NCBI RefSeq assembly: GCF_000282375.1
Contig: NZ_AKJK01000040.1
Span: forward strand, 124,001 to 188,000
Source: Pseudomonas sp. GM50
GTDB lineage: Bacteria > Pseudomonadota > Gammaproteobacteria > Pseudomonadales > Pseudomonadaceae
Reading direction: 5' to 3'
DNA: 64,000 nt
Positions 16,941-26,410 of this stretch are shown here, in pieces (the first letter of the stretch is position 1; every line of letters starts with the position of its first letter). Below the pieces are notes generated by a model, which did no database searches, was not told where the DNA came from, and was given only the letters and a program-made list of their open reading frames with translations. The translations under genes and the position numbers were made by a program.

Positions 16941-17297
16941 CGATAAAGCCCGGACCTTAAGCGCACAAGCCGGTCGATTCTGGCGTAGTCGTAGGCAACG
17001 ACGCAAGGCGTTGTAGCCTTTGTGAAGTAACCGCGAGTGTCTTTAAACACCCCATTTAAACGAGCGAGTTTCTTCGAAGAAAACAAGGAAATATCTGACG
17101 TCTTTTTATGGTTAGCCGTCGTGAATGTGGCGTTCATGTACCAAATAAGCTGCAGGACGTTATCGCATCAGCTCCGTGACGGAGCTGCTAGACACCCTTC
17201 CGCGCAACACACCTTTATGACTCCGTCATTCGGGTCTATGTCACCTCAAGCATGAAGGATTAAACTGCTGCAGATTTTCTGCTTCCTAAACTCAAGG
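16941..17297. other. Non-coding gap between DUF6124 leader and tai4-like gene
   Basis: About 350 bases without a convincing gene. It includes a perfect 8-bp hairpin CAGCTCCG-TGA-CGGAGCTG (17169-17187) without a T tract, and AT-rich promoter-like DNA near 17080-17120. The divergent promoters for the flanking genes must lie here. Confidence 0.4.
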
Positions 17298-17768
17298 ATG
17301 AAGTTTGTCTTGATGAAGTATTTGACTGCGGTCTTGGTACTGGCTTGGGCAGCCGCGCCTTCCAACAGTTGGTCCAGGGATGATCCGACCAACTCCCCAC
17401 AGGCGGGCGGGCGCACCTACGCGCAAAATTACAAGGATATGGTGCTGGCAGACTGCATCGCTACAGCCTACAAGGGCGAACCTAAAGCCGCCCAGGACGC
17501 CGGAAGCAGTGCCAGTGCGCTTATGGACTGGACCTATTTCGATCTGGAGCAAGCACCCCAAGCCGGTAGACCTCTGGTTGACCAGTTTCTGGCGCGTGAT
17601 TATCACAATCCACTGGTCGAATCAGAGCGCCAAGGCGTTCGCTTTGAGCTGCTCAAATGCCTGGACCTGTATCACAGCAAAGAGTTGGACAGCCAGGTCA
17701 GGCAATTAGTCGTCAATCCCCAGCATACCTATCGTCAGGACAACCCGTCACGACCCAAAAAGGATTGA
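17298..17768 (+). CDS. Orphan T6SS amidase immunity protein, Tai4 family
   Basis: 156 residues; an alternative ATG at 17313 gives 151. The N-terminal signal peptide (KYLTAVLVLAWAAAPSNSWS) places it in the periplasm, where Tai4 proteins neutralise the Tae4 peptidoglycan amidase delivered by type VI secretion. The family-like core includes ADCIATAYKGE, SSASALMDW, the paired cysteine motif LLKCLDLYHSKELDSQV and a helical middle. No tae4 or other T6SS gene is beside it, so it is an orphan immunity gene, perhaps protecting against effectors of neighbours. The family call is from motif resemblance. Confidence 0.72.
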   Translation: MKFVLMKYLTAVLVLAWAAAPSNSWSRDDPTNSPQAGGRTYAQNYKDMVLADCIATAYKGEPKAAQDAGSSASALMDWTYFDLEQAPQAGRPLVDQFLARDYHNPLVESERQGVRFELLKCLDLYHSKELDSQVRQLVVNPQHTYRQDNPSRPKKD

Positions 17769-17922
17769 CCCTGCAGCGCGATTGACGATGAGCAACCGTA
17801 ACGATGATGGCAGCTGAACCAACGCTGTCGCTCAGCAATGTTTCATCAAGTTTGACGGGCTTTCGGCATAGGATGATGACCTAAGGTCGTGTTGCCACGC
17901 TTGTACCCAAGGGAACTGAAAA

Positions 17923-18120
17923 ATGATCCTGAACCTGTTCAAAGTCGTGCTGATCGCCGGTGCTCTGCTCTTGAGCGCCTGTTCGGGTGTGAGCACCAGC
18001 ACGTGCTTCTCAGAAGATTGCCAACAGTTTGATGGCCATAGCACCAACAAGGTGAACTTCGGTGGGAGCGCTATCGGTAACAGCTTTAATGAATACAGCT
18101 CAGGGTTGCTGCACGACTAA
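17923..18120 (+). CDS. Small putative lipoprotein
   Basis: 65 residues with a lipoprotein signal: MILNLFKVVLIAGALLLSAC, lipobox LLSAC with Cys20 as the lipidated residue. The mature part is short, Ser/Asn-rich and holds two further cysteines (CFSEDC). No domain recognised. Shine-Dalgarno is weak (GGGAACTG). It stands alone between the Tai4-like gene and pheC. It could be a genuine cell-envelope peptide or an unexpressed ORF. Confidence 0.55.
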   Translation: MILNLFKVVLIAGALLLSACSGVSTSTCFSEDCQQFDGHSTNKVNFGGSAIGNSFNEYSSGLLHD

Positions 18121-18253
18121 GGAATGACGCAACGGCTGAGGTGTTTTCGCCGTTGCGTGATTTGCCTGATGCTTCGTGAGTTCTGGTTTTGCGACTGCTG
18201 CGCAGCCGGACGCAGGCTTCGCCAGCTGCTACATGGTAGCGGCCACTAATGGG

Positions 18254-19045
18254 CTATTTGGCCTCTGGGGTTGCTATCCATTGACCCAGGATTTTTTGGT
18301 GGTTGCCCGTCACCTTGGCCAGGTGCAGCCACTGATCGACATACAACTTCCAACTAATGTCGTCACGCGGCAGTAGATAGGCCTTCTCCCCATACTGCAT
18401 AAATTGCGTCGGGTTAACCGCGCACAAACCCGGTTTGAGTTTCTGCTGGTAAAGCGCTTCCGAAGCATCGGTAATCATCACGTCAGCCTTCTTGTCCAGC
18501 AACTCCTGGAAGATGGTCACGTTGTCGTGAAGCTTCAATTGCGCCTTGGGCAGGAAGGCGTGAACGAAAGCCTCGTTGGTGCCGCCGGCCGGTTCGACCA
18601 AGCGAACCGAAGGTTGGTTGATTTGTTCGATGGTCTGGTACTGCGTCTGATCTTCGCAGCGCACCAGCGGGATTTTGCCGTCGACATCCAGCGTGGTGCT
18701 GAAGAAGGCTTTTTTCTGGCGTTCCAGCGTGACGGAGATGCCGCCGACGCCGATGTCGCATTTGCCTGCGAGCATGTCGGGCATCAGGGTTTTCCAGGTG
18801 GTCTGGACCCACTCAACCTTCACGCCCAGGCTGTCGGCCAACGAGCGGGCCATGGCGATGTCGATCCCCGAGTATTCGCCGTCTTCACCTTTGAAGGTAT
18901 AGGGTTTGTAGTCGCCCGTCGTACAAACGCGAAGTTGGCCTTGTTGCAGGACGGTGTCGAGATGGGAAGGGCTTTGCTCTGCCTGAACGCCGCTGGCTAG
19001 CGCGAGCAGGCCACAGAGCATCATGGTGCTTTTTATGGTTTTCAT
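18254..19045 (-). CDS. pheC: Cyclohexadienyl dehydratase-like periplasmic protein (PheC family)
   Basis: 263 residues with signal peptide MKTIKSTMMLCGLLALASGVQA and a type-II periplasmic binding-protein fold. It resembles PheC, which decarboxylates and dehydrates prephenate or arogenate to phenylpyruvate or phenylalanine in the periplasm. Shared segments are LRVCTTGDYKPYTF, DIGVGGISVTLERQ, the catalytic-type glutamate near residue 158 in PAGGTNEAF, and EKAYLLPRDDISWKLYVDQWLH. The alternative is a plain amino-acid-binding protein of an ABC transporter; the GGTNE motif and the absence of permease genes favour PheC. Confidence 0.78.
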   Translation of the reverse strand: MKTIKSTMMLCGLLALASGVQAEQSPSHLDTVLQQGQLRVCTTGDYKPYTFKGEDGEYSGIDIAMARSLADSLGVKVEWVQTTWKTLMPDMLAGKCDIGVGGISVTLERQKKAFFSTTLDVDGKIPLVRCEDQTQYQTIEQINQPSVRLVEPAGGTNEAFVHAFLPKAQLKLHDNVTIFQELLDKKADVMITDASEALYQQKLKPGLCAVNPTQFMQYGEKAYLLPRDDISWKLYVDQWLHLAKVTGNHQKILGQWIATPEAK

Positions 19046-19202
19046 TGTTATCGGGCTTTTGTGATGGAGTGGGGTTCAAGCGGGAGTCAGTGTAGTGAAA
19101 GCGCTTCTCGGCTGTCATCCACTGTCCCAATACCCCATTCACTCCAGCGCATGATACGTGCCAGGCAAGGCCCGACACGTATCTCTCCACATTAGTTGAT
19201 TG

Positions 19203-19541
19203 TTAAAGCGACAAAGACCTTGAAGTCTCAAGGTACGCTTCAATGCAGTTGGTAGCAGAGTGGACTCTTACTCCCTTGAGTATATTGAGTGGCGGGTTTT
19301 CCCAAAGTTCTGATGCGGCGATGGGACAGACGGGCTGTATAACAATCCCTTGGGGCGGATCAGCAACAAAATCAAAGTCTTGAATGCCGTCTGGCGGAAA
19401 CTGAATATAAAACCGCGGCAACAGTCTTGGGTTAGTCCATCCAGCAGAACCCACCTGGCCAAAAGCCTGGATGTGTAGCTGCGGTGGGAAGGATTTAAGT
19501 AACGTTAACTGGACATCCACCACTTTCAGTACGTCAGCCAT
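19203..19541 (-). CDS. Hypothetical protein
   Basis: 112 residues starting MADVLKVVDVQLTLLKSFPPQLHI. AGGAGA stands six bases before the ATG, a strong ribosome site. Predicted beta-rich, with several Pro residues and PRFYIQFPPDGIQDFDFVADPP in the middle; no signal peptide or membrane segment. I do not recognise the family. It is a single gene between pheC and copD, both on the same strand, with about 150-base gaps. A cytosolic soluble protein is the only inference I can make. Confidence 0.6.
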   Translation of the reverse strand: MADVLKVVDVQLTLLKSFPPQLHIQAFGQVGSAGWTNPRLLPRFYIQFPPDGIQDFDFVADPPQGIVIQPVCPIAASELWENPPLNILKGVRVHSATNCIEAYLETSRSLSL

Positions 19542-19642
19542 TTTCGATCTCCTTTCGATAATTGCGCCGCATTTTCACCTTGGCGCTTGGGTGTTGAACC
19601 CTATGGCTTGAAATCTGGTGGTTAGACGCTAGTAAAGGACTC

Positions 19643-20605
19643 TCACCCTGTCCACTGACTGCTTGGCCGGTCATCGGATGCTTCATTAGTGTCCATCTGC
19701 GGACTCAACGTCCCCAACCAGGCCACCAAACCCACAATCACCACCGCAGCCGCTAACTCCACCACCACGCTACGCCGCAACGCATTAGCGGCGACCGTGT
19801 ATTGCCCGTCCCGCAACGATCGCTCCAATAACGGCCCAAGGTGAAACCGGTTCAACGCGGCAAGGACAAGCATCCCGGCAAACAGCACCACTTTGATAAA
19901 CAGCAAAACCCCGTAAGTACTGAGAAACACCTCATCCAGTTTCGGCCCAACGATGAACAGATAATTCACCACCCCCGTCACCGTGATGAGCACCACGATG
20001 ACCGCGCCAATCACCTCAAATCGATTAACAGCACGGGCCAACAACCGGATGCGCGCTTCGGTTTGCAGCGCATTAATCTTCGCCATCAACGCAAACGCCA
20101 CCAACGCACCCAGCCATGCCCCCGCCGCCAGCAAGTGCAGAATATCCACCACGAAATGCCAATAACGACGACTGCCTTCATCCATCGCCCCGTGCCCGCT
20201 CCAGGCCAGGCTGGCGAGGGCGACACCGCCAGCGAAAGCCGCGATCAGCAAACTGAAACCAGGCGCACGGAGCATCACCGCTGAACCAGCAATCACCAGC
20301 GCAACGATGCGAACCACCCAGGCGAGCCCCACGTCCGTTTCAAGCACCATCATCTCGATGTGCGGACGCAGCTCGGCGAAGTCCGATTCCCCGCTCATGG
20401 CGCTCACCATCATCACCATGCTGGCGACGGACAGCAGCACACCCAGCACTGCCGTCCCCGCCAACATCGACCGAAACGGCAACACCGCTCCAGACAGCCG
20501 TTCCTGCCCTTTAAGGCTGTACAAGCCAAAAAGCGCCACCCCGAACAACAGCATCAAATCCACATACAACGCAAAGCGCAGGGCAATGCTGACCGAGTCG
20601 CTCAT
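19643..20605 (-). CDS. copD: Copper resistance membrane protein CopD
   Basis: Inner-membrane protein of 320 residues with about eight hydrophobic helices, the usual CopD architecture. It acts with CopC in copper uptake or transfer across the inner membrane. Conserved parts are SGHGAMDEGSRRYWHFVVDILHLLAAGAWLGAL (membrane His residues for metal) and the YGVLLFIKVVLFAGMLVLAALNRFHLGP C-terminal region. The start is ATG at 20605, three bases after the copC stop; a TTG at 20608 is also in frame. It is the last gene of copABCD. Confidence 0.92.
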   Translation of the reverse strand: MSDSVSIALRFALYVDLMLLFGVALFGLYSLKGQERLSGAVLPFRSMLAGTAVLGVLLSVASMVMMVSAMSGESDFAELRPHIEMMVLETDVGLAWVVRIVALVIAGSAVMLRAPGFSLLIAAFAGGVALASLAWSGHGAMDEGSRRYWHFVVDILHLLAAGAWLGALVAFALMAKINALQTEARIRLLARAVNRFEVIGAVIVVLITVTGVVNYLFIVGPKLDEVFLSTYGVLLFIKVVLFAGMLVLAALNRFHLGPLLERSLRDGQYTVAANALRRSVVVELAAAVVIVGLVAWLGTLSPQMDTNEASDDRPSSQWTG

Positions 20606-20608
20606 CAA

Positions 20609-20992
20609 TCACTTCACTTTGAACGTAACGTTGCCGGTGATCGGGTGAGTGTCCGAAGACACGGCGCGCCATTCAACTTTGTAGCTGCCGGTGGGCAATG
20701 GCGAGAGCGGGGTGATGACCATGGTTTTCGGGTCGCTGCCGCCGGAAACTTTGGCCTTCATCGGCATGGGCGAATGGGCCATGCCGGGCATTGCGGTCAT
20801 GACCAGTTTGGCGCCGGAGAATTGGGTCATGAGGTTTTCCGAGAAGTGCAGTTCGATGTTGCTCGGTGCTGTGCCGTCCGCGCCTTCTGCCGGGGTGGAG
20901 GAGAGCAGTTTCGGGTGGGCTTGAGCCAGTGCGCTCATGAGCAGCCCGGTTGAAAGTGCGATGGCAACAGCGGTGGTTTTGATTGTGCGCAT
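20609..20992 (-). CDS. copC: Periplasmic copper-binding protein CopC
   Basis: 127 residues. Signal peptide ends ALAQA, leaving the mature protein starting HPKLLSSTPAEG; the N-terminal His and the later SSDTHPITG His/Asp form the Cu(II) site typical of the family. The Met-rich stretch MTAMPGMAHSPMPMK is a Cu(I) site. It carries copper in the periplasm and hands it to CopD, encoded immediately downstream. About 50 bases separate it from copB. Confidence 0.93.
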   Translation of the reverse strand: MRTIKTTAVAIALSTGLLMSALAQAHPKLLSSTPAEGADGTAPSNIELHFSENLMTQFSGAKLVMTAMPGMAHSPMPMKAKVSGGSDPKTMVITPLSPLPTGSYKVEWRAVSSDTHPITGNVTFKVK

Positions 20993-21047
20993 GCAAGGCC
21001 TCTTACCGCTTTAAGCGGTTGGTTTTTAGGTTTTTGAGTTAAAGCGT

Positions 21048-21938
21048 TTAGAACCACAACCGAACGCCGAGCACGAGGCGGGCTTCGCTGCGGTCCTCGC
21101 CTTCGTCCTTGGCGTAGTCGGCGGTTTTGCCGTAGGTGCGGTTCCAGGTCACCCCGATGTAAGGCGCGAATTCCCGGCGGATTTCATAGCGCAGCCGCAG
21201 GCCGGCTTCGGTGTTGGACAGCCCGGAGCCGATGCCCCGTTGCGGGTCGTTTTTGCCGTAGACGTTGAGCTCTGCGGTTGGCTGCAAAATCAGTCGGTTG
21301 GTGAGCAGGATGTCGTAGTCGCCTTCCAGTCGTGCGGCGGTCTGGCCACTTTCGCCGATGAAGGCGGTGGCTTCGGTTTCGAAGTTGTACAGCGCCATGC
21401 CTTGCACGCCGAACGCGGCCCAGGTTTGCGGATCGCCGGGTTTGAAATCCTGGCGCACGCCGGTCACCACGTCCCACCAGGGGGAGATGGCGTGGCCCCA
21501 GAGAGCCTGGACTTCCGCGTCTTCGGTCTTGCCATTGACGCGTTCACCTTCGGAGCGCAGCCACAGGCGATCGATGTCGCCGCCGATCCAGCCGGACAGA
21601 TCCCAGGCCAACGCACTGCCGTCGTCGGCGTCCTGCCATTCGAGCTTGTCGGCGAGGAAGTAATAGTTGAGCGCGGTGTCATGCACATTGTGGCCGGTGG
21701 GGCTGGCGTACACGGCGGCGCGGTCGGCGTCGGTCAATGCCGGGATCGGCGTGCGGCTTTGGGTTGGCGCGGCGGGCTGCATCTGGCCGTCGTCCATGCT
21801 CTGCATTTGGCTGTGATCCATGCCCTGCATCTGGCTATGATCCATGCCCTGCATGTCGTCGGTGGCGGCCATGGCCGAAGAAACCGTGAAGCCAGCGAGT
21901 GCCAAAGCGAGGCGGGTAGAGCGATTCAGTCTGGTCAT
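21048..21938 (-). CDS. copB: Outer-membrane copper resistance protein CopB
   Basis: 296 residues, signal peptide [24 protein letters not shown]. The N-terminal region has three repeats of the copper-binding unit MDHSQMQ(G/S)M (near residues 30-55). The C-terminal part is a beta-barrel with alternating hydrophobic strands, ending in LVLGVRLWF with a terminal Phe as in outer-membrane proteins. The start at 21938 is preceded by GAGG and lies ten bases from the copA stop. It sequesters copper at the outer membrane together with CopA. Confidence 0.93.
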   Translation of the reverse strand: MTRLNRSTRLALALAGFTVSSAMAATDDMQGMDHSQMQGMDHSQMQSMDDGQMQPAAPTQSRTPIPALTDADRAAVYASPTGHNVHDTALNYYFLADKLEWQDADDGSALAWDLSGWIGGDIDRLWLRSEGERVNGKTEDAEVQALWGHAISPWWDVVTGVRQDFKPGDPQTWAAFGVQGMALYNFETEATAFIGESGQTAARLEGDYDILLTNRLILQPTAELNVYGKNDPQRGIGSGLSNTEAGLRLRYEIRREFAPYIGVTWNRTYGKTADYAKDEGEDRSEARLVLGVRLWF

Positions 21939-21948
21939 GGGTAGCGCC

Positions 21949-23742
21949 TCATTCTTCCACGCGAACTTCACGGAACATGCCCATTTCCATGTGGTACAGG
22001 AGATGGCAGTGATAGGCCCAGCGACCGAGCGCGTCGGCGGTGACCCGATAGCTGCGCTTTGATCCCGGTGGCATGTCGATGGTGTGTTTGCGCACCATGA
22101 ACTGGCCGTTCTCGTCTTCGAGGTCGCTCCACATGCCGTGCAAATGAATGGGGTGAGTCATCATCGTGTCGTTGACCAGCACCACCCGAACCCGCTCACC
22201 GTATTTGAGCCGCAGCGGTTCGGCGTCGGAGAACTTCACGCCGTTGAACGACCAGGCGAATTTCTCCATGTGGCCAGTCAGGTGCAGCTCGATGGTGCGA
22301 CCGGGCTCGCGGCCGTCCGGGTCTTCGAAGGTGCTGCGCAGGTCGGAGTAAGTCAGTACGCGACGGCCGTTGTCGCGCAAGCCAAGGCCCGGGTCGTCGA
22401 GTTTCGGTGAGGTGCTCATGGCTTGCATGTCCACCAGCGGGTTGTCTTTTTCCGTGTCGGGATGGGATTGCATGCCGGCCATGGCGCCCATGGCCATGCT
22501 GCTGTGATCCATACCGGCCATGCTGTCCATGCCCTGCATATCACCGCCGTCCATGCCCGACATACCTGGCATGGCGCTGTGATCCATACCCGCCATATCG
22601 CCGCTCATGCTGCCGTGGTCCATCCCGCCCATGCCCATGTCATCCATGGTCACCAGCGGTCGCGGATCCAGCGGAGGAACCGGTGCCGATAAACCGGCCT
22701 TCGCCGCAAGGGTGCCTCGCGCATAACCCGTTCGATCCATCGACTGCGCGAACAGGGTGTAGGCGTCCTGGGTCGGCTCGACGATCACATCGAACGTCTC
22801 CGCCACTGCGATGCGGAACTCGTCGACGCTCACCGGTTTGACGTGCAGGCCATCTGCGGCGACCACGGTCATTTTCAAACCCGGAATACGCACGTCGAAG
22901 TACGTCATGGCGGAGCCGTTGATAAAACGCAGCCGCAGCTTTTCGCCGGGGCGGAATACCCCAGTCCAGTTCATGTTCGGCGCCTGGCCGTTCATCAAGT
23001 AGGTGTAAGTGGCACCGCTGACGTCGGCCAGATCGGTGGGGTTCATTTTCATCTCGGCCCACATCTTGCGATCGGCAACTGTCGAGCCCCAGCCTTTCTC
23101 GCTGACGTCGTGGATGAAATCGCCCACGGTGCGCTTGTGGTAGTTGTAGTAATCGGATTGTTTTTTGAGTTTTTTCATCAGGCCGACCGCGTCTTCGTCG
23201 GTCCAGTCGGTGAGCATCACTACATAGTCGCGGTCGTACTGGAAAGGCTCTGGCTCCCTGGCGTCGATCACCAATGGCCCGTAAACCCCGGACTGTTCCT
23301 GAAAGCCCGAATGGCTGTGATACCAGTAAGTGCCGTTCTGCCGGACCTTGAACTGGTAGACGTACATCCCGTCCGGTTCGATGCCGTGAAAGCTCAACCC
23401 CGGCACGCCGTCCATGTTGGCGGGCAGCAAGATGCCGTGCCAGTGAATCGAGGTGCTGTCCTTGAGTTTGTTCTTCACTCGCAGCGTGACCGTGTCGCCT
23501 TCACGCCAGCGCAGCAGGGGGCCGGGAATGCCGCCGTTGATGGTCATCGCCGTTCGAGGGTTGCCGGTGATGTTGACCGGGGTTTCGCCGATGAACAGGT
23601 CGAAGTCGGTACCGGCCAGCACGTTCGGTTCGCCGGGGCTGGTGACCGCCCAGACCGGCGTGCGCCACAGCCCGAGGCCAGCAAGAACCCCGCCTGCGGC
23701 AAGGCCCTTCACGAAGGTGCGTCTTGAGGTGTTGGAATGCAT
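21949..23742 (-). CDS. copA: Multicopper oxidase CopA (copper resistance)
   Basis: 597 residues. Tat signal [13 protein letters not shown] directs the folded enzyme to the periplasm. Copper-ligand motifs are HWHG (100-103), WYHSH (140-144), HPIHLHG (530-536) and [10 protein letters not shown] (578-587). A long Met/His-rich insert between about residues 365 and 430, with repeated MDHSSM/GMD units, probably binds Cu(I). It oxidises Cu(I) to Cu(II). First gene of copABCD; a cop-box-like site lies about 120 bases upstream. Confidence 0.96.
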   Translation of the reverse strand: MHSNTSRRTFVKGLAAGGVLAGLGLWRTPVWAVTSPGEPNVLAGTDFDLFIGETPVNITGNPRTAMTINGGIPGPLLRWREGDTVTLRVKNKLKDSTSIHWHGILLPANMDGVPGLSFHGIEPDGMYVYQFKVRQNGTYWYHSHSGFQEQSGVYGPLVIDAREPEPFQYDRDYVVMLTDWTDEDAVGLMKKLKKQSDYYNYHKRTVGDFIHDVSEKGWGSTVADRKMWAEMKMNPTDLADVSGATYTYLMNGQAPNMNWTGVFRPGEKLRLRFINGSAMTYFDVRIPGLKMTVVAADGLHVKPVSVDEFRIAVAETFDVIVEPTQDAYTLFAQSMDRTGYARGTLAAKAGLSAPVPPLDPRPLVTMDDMGMGGMDHGSMSGDMAGMDHSAMPGMSGMDGGDMQGMDSMAGMDHSSMAMGAMAGMQSHPDTEKDNPLVDMQAMSTSPKLDDPGLGLRDNGRRVLTYSDLRSTFEDPDGREPGRTIELHLTGHMEKFAWSFNGVKFSDAEPLRLKYGERVRVVLVNDTMMTHPIHLHGMWSDLEDENGQFMVRKHTIDMPPGSKRSYRVTADALGRWAYHCHLLYHMEMGMFREVRVEE

Positions 23743-23858
23743 GCCGTTTTTCCCGTCCGTCAGCCTGATGAAGCCCTCAAATCCATCCTTAGCGGAGGGA
23801 GGAGAGCTTAATGAGGTGGAGGCTAACGGGCGGCGCCTTTCAGCAGGCTGAGGCGAAG

Positions 23859-23873
23859 ATTACAGTTTTGACA
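23859..23873. promoter_or_regulatory. Cop-box-like site upstream of copA
   Basis: ATTACAGTTTTGACA. It shares 12 of 15 bases with the site in the copR-cupredoxin gap (ATTACAACTTTGTCA on that minus strand). It is followed by promoter-like TTGACAG sequence and lies between copA and the divergent-facing L,D-transpeptidase-like gene end. Confidence 0.55.
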
Positions 23874-23887
23874 GTTTCACGCTGTAT

Positions 23888-24577
23888 TTAGTGACTTCTG
23901 TTCGCCACGGTGGCGTTACCGCAATTGATGTACGAAGAAGACTTCAACCAGCGCTGATCCGGATAGTAAGAAAACAACAGCTGCCCATCCTTCATCGAGT
24001 CGATCAGCTGATGTGCAATTGCAGGCCTCACAGCCGGGCAACCCAGGCTTCTGCCGATCCGGCCATTCGCCCGCGCCAGGTCAGGACTGACATACGGTGC
24101 GCCATGAATGACGATCGCCCGCTCGAAAGCATTGTCGTTGAAACCCGGCTCCAGACCTTCCATGCGCAACGAATAGCCGTTCTGCCCGACATAGCTGGAT
24201 TGGGTGCGGTACAAACCGAGGCTGGTGGCGTAACTGGCATTCTGATTGGAGAACTGGCGGGCCATGTTTTCGCCGCTGTTGCGACCGTGGGCGACCAGTT
24301 CGTGGAACAACAGTTTGCGTTTCTTAAGGTCGAATACCCAAAGACGTTGTTCGGTGGAGGGCAGGGAGTAATCGATGACTGCTAGCCTTTGAGCCGGGAC
24401 CGCGCCTTGGGACCGGCTGCATTGGGAGGCGCGTACGGCCAGGGTAATTACCTTGGCGTTGGCATTGGGGGCCGCTTTGATCAGCGCGGCTTCAAGCGAA
24501 TCGGCGTAGGCTGCCGGTAAGGTAAAAGCGGTCAGCAACAGGGCCGTCATTAAAAAGCCGAAGCGGTCTAGGGCCAT
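23888..24577 (-). CDS. L,D-transpeptidase catalytic-domain protein (YkuD-like)
   Basis: 229 residues with signal peptide (ALDRFGFLMTALLLTAFTLPAAYA). The C-terminal half holds the murein L,D-transpeptidase motif: HG in AIVIHGAPYVS and SLGCPAVR with the catalytic Cys. It therefore probably makes or trims 3-3 cross-links or anchors proteins to peptidoglycan in the periplasm. It belongs to the shorter family without a separate binding domain. It is divergent from the larger YcbB-type transpeptidase gene; only 81 bases separate their starts. Start is ATG at 24577; a TTG at 24583 is less likely. Confidence 0.82.
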   Translation of the reverse strand: MALDRFGFLMTALLLTAFTLPAAYADSLEAALIKAAPNANAKVITLAVRASQCSRSQGAVPAQRLAVIDYSLPSTEQRLWVFDLKKRKLLFHELVAHGRNSGENMARQFSNQNASYATSLGLYRTQSSYVGQNGYSLRMEGLEPGFNDNAFERAIVIHGAPYVSPDLARANGRIGRSLGCPAVRPAIAHQLIDSMKDGQLLFSYYPDQRWLKSSSYINCGNATVANRSH

Positions 24578-24658
24578 ATGCAAGTCTCATCTGATTGTTT
24601 CGAGTCTAGCAGCGCGCACGACGCTAGCCGGTTGAAAACGGGAGATTAAGGATTATCC

Positions 24659-26410
24659 ATGGGGCAGTTAACAAGGTTATTCGTCATAAGCCGCATATTT
24701 TTTATGGGCTTTCTGATCAGCGGCATGGCAATTGCGGAAACTTCGCCGATTGAGCCGTCATCTCCCGTTAGCGTCGGCGCGGATGCCGCGCCTGGCGATT
24801 ATGTCGGTCAGGCGATTCAGGCGGCATTGGCGCCATTGAGTTCGGCGTTTCCCCCGTTGCTCACGTCACCGGGCCATCAACGGGTCGACGTCAATCGAGC
24901 GGTGCTGGACTTTTATAGCCATCGTGGCTATCGCGCCGCGTGGACGGACGATGACGATGTTGTCCAGCTTTTGAAAAGCCTGAGCGACACTGTGGTTGAT
25001 GGCCTGGACCCCGAGGATTTTCGAATTGCCGAACTGGTCACGGCCAGAAACTCGATGCAGAAAACAGCGCCAACCCCCGGGCAACGGGCGGCTTTTGATA
25101 TCTCGGCGACCCAGACGTTCATCACGGCGCTGCTGCAGTTACGGCGCGGCAAGGTCGACCCTTCGCGACTGGACATCCATTGGAATTTCGACCCGCTCGG
25201 CATCGACCCCCGGGAGGACGTCAACCTGTTCTTCGCCGCCCTCGACAGCCATGACGTCGCGCGCGCGTTCGCCCAAGCGCCGCCACAAGAAGCGATTTAT
25301 GGCACGTTGCGACAGGGCCTGGCGCAACTGCGCAGGGTTCGCGACAGTGGTGGCTGGCCAAAGGTCCCGGGAGGGCAGACCCTCAGGCCGGGTATGGACG
25401 ACGCCTCGGTTGCGCAGTTGCGCGCCCGTTTGGTGGCGGGTGGTTATCTGACCGCGAAAATGAACGCGCGCTCCGACTACGACGACACTGTCATGGCGGC
25501 GGTGAAGAAGTATCAGGCCGAGCAATACCTCGGGGCGGATGGTGTGGCGGGGCCGGCGACACTCGCGGCGCTGAACGTGCCGGTCGAGGCGCGAATCGAC
25601 CAGGTCCGCGTGAACATGGAGCGCGCGCGGTGGCTGCTGTACAAACTTCAGGGCACCTTTGTCATCGTCGACATCGCCGGGTACAAGGTTTCGTTCTATC
25701 GCGATGGCAAGCTGATATGGCGCTCTCGGGTGCAGGTGGGTAAACCGTATCGCAGCACGCCGATTTTTCAATCCGAGATCACCTACGTTACGTTCAACCC
25801 GACCTGGACCGTGCCGCCGACCATTCTGGTCAAGGACATGCTGCCGAAGATTCGCAACAACCCTGGCTATCTCGATGCAAACCGGATTCGCGTGATCGAT
25901 CGAGAAGGCAACGTGCTCGACCCGTTGACCGTCGATTGGGACAACCCGCGCGGCCTTACGTTGCGTCAGGATGCAGGGTCGGATAACTCGCTGGGGCAGG
26001 TGGTGATTCGCTTTCCCAATGACTATGCGATTTACCTGCACGACACACCGCATCGCGAGTTGTTTGCGCAATCCAATCGCGCGACCAGTTCCGGCTGTAT
26101 TCGGGTAGAAAACCCGCTGCAATTGGTGGAGCTGTTGTTCAACGACCCGGTTCGCTGGAATAGCGAAGGGATTCAAAAACAGTTAGCCAACGGCAAGACA
26201 GAGAACATCAGGCTCCCCGTGAAAGTGCCGGTGTTGTTGGCTTACTGGACGGTGGACCTGAGCCTTGATGGGCGAGTGACGTTCAAGCCCGATGTGTATG
26301 GGTACGATAACCCGGTGTTGCGGGCGCTGAATCTGCCTTCGGAACGGCCAACGCTGGACGGGAGGCGAGCGGCGCCTCCCTCGATGGCGGTGGGGCAGAA
26401 CGAGCTTTAA
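24659..26410 (+). CDS. L,D-transpeptidase, YcbB/LdtD type
   Basis: 583 residues. Signal/anchor at residues 8-26, a scaffold domain (about 60-240), a peptidoglycan-binding domain (about 255-305, VAQLRARLVAGGYLTAK and VKKYQAEQYLGADGVAGPATLAALN) and a YkuD catalytic domain. The latter has HDTPHRELF and the catalytic Cys near residue 480 in RATSSGCIRVENP. It makes 3-3 cross-links in peptidoglycan. AAGGA precedes the ATG. Its stop codon overlaps the 3' end of the convergent hypothetical gene by four bases. Confidence 0.92.
   Translation: MGQLTRLFVISRIFFMGFLISGMAIAETSPIEPSSPVSVGADAAPGDYVGQAIQAALAPLSSAFPPLLTSPGHQRVDVNRAVLDFYSHRGYRAAWTDDDDVVQLLKSLSDTVVDGLDPEDFRIAELVTARNSMQKTAPTPGQRAAFDISATQTFITALLQLRRGKVDPSRLDIHWNFDPLGIDPREDVNLFFAALDSHDVARAFAQAPPQEAIYGTLRQGLAQLRRVRDSGGWPKVPGGQTLRPGMDDASVAQLRARLVAGGYLTAKMNARSDYDDTVMAAVKKYQAEQYLGADGVAGPATLAALNVPVEARIDQVRVNMERARWLLYKLQGTFVIVDIAGYKVSFYRDGKLIWRSRVQVGKPYRSTPIFQSEITYVTFNPTWTVPPTILVKDMLPKIRNNPGYLDANRIRVIDREGNVLDPLTVDWDNPRGLTLRQDAGSDNSLGQVVIRFPNDYAIYLHDTPHRELFAQSNRATSSGCIRVENPLQLVELLFNDPVRWNSEGIQKQLANGKTENIRLPVKVPVLLAYWTVDLSLDGRVTFKPDVYGYDNPVLRALNLPSERPTLDGRRAAPPSMAVGQNEL

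Noticed and set aside
16647..17137. Two minus-strand frames (16647-16895 and 16892-17137) upstream of the DUF6124 gene
   Set aside because: They cover hairpin-rich leader DNA, lack ribosome sites and overlap the probable regulatory leader; treated as fortuitous.
21240..24385. Long plus-strand frames opposite copB, copA and the L,D-transpeptidase gene
   Set aside because: Antisense shadows of GC-rich genes: the His- and Pro-rich sequences mirror the Met/His repeats of the real proteins.
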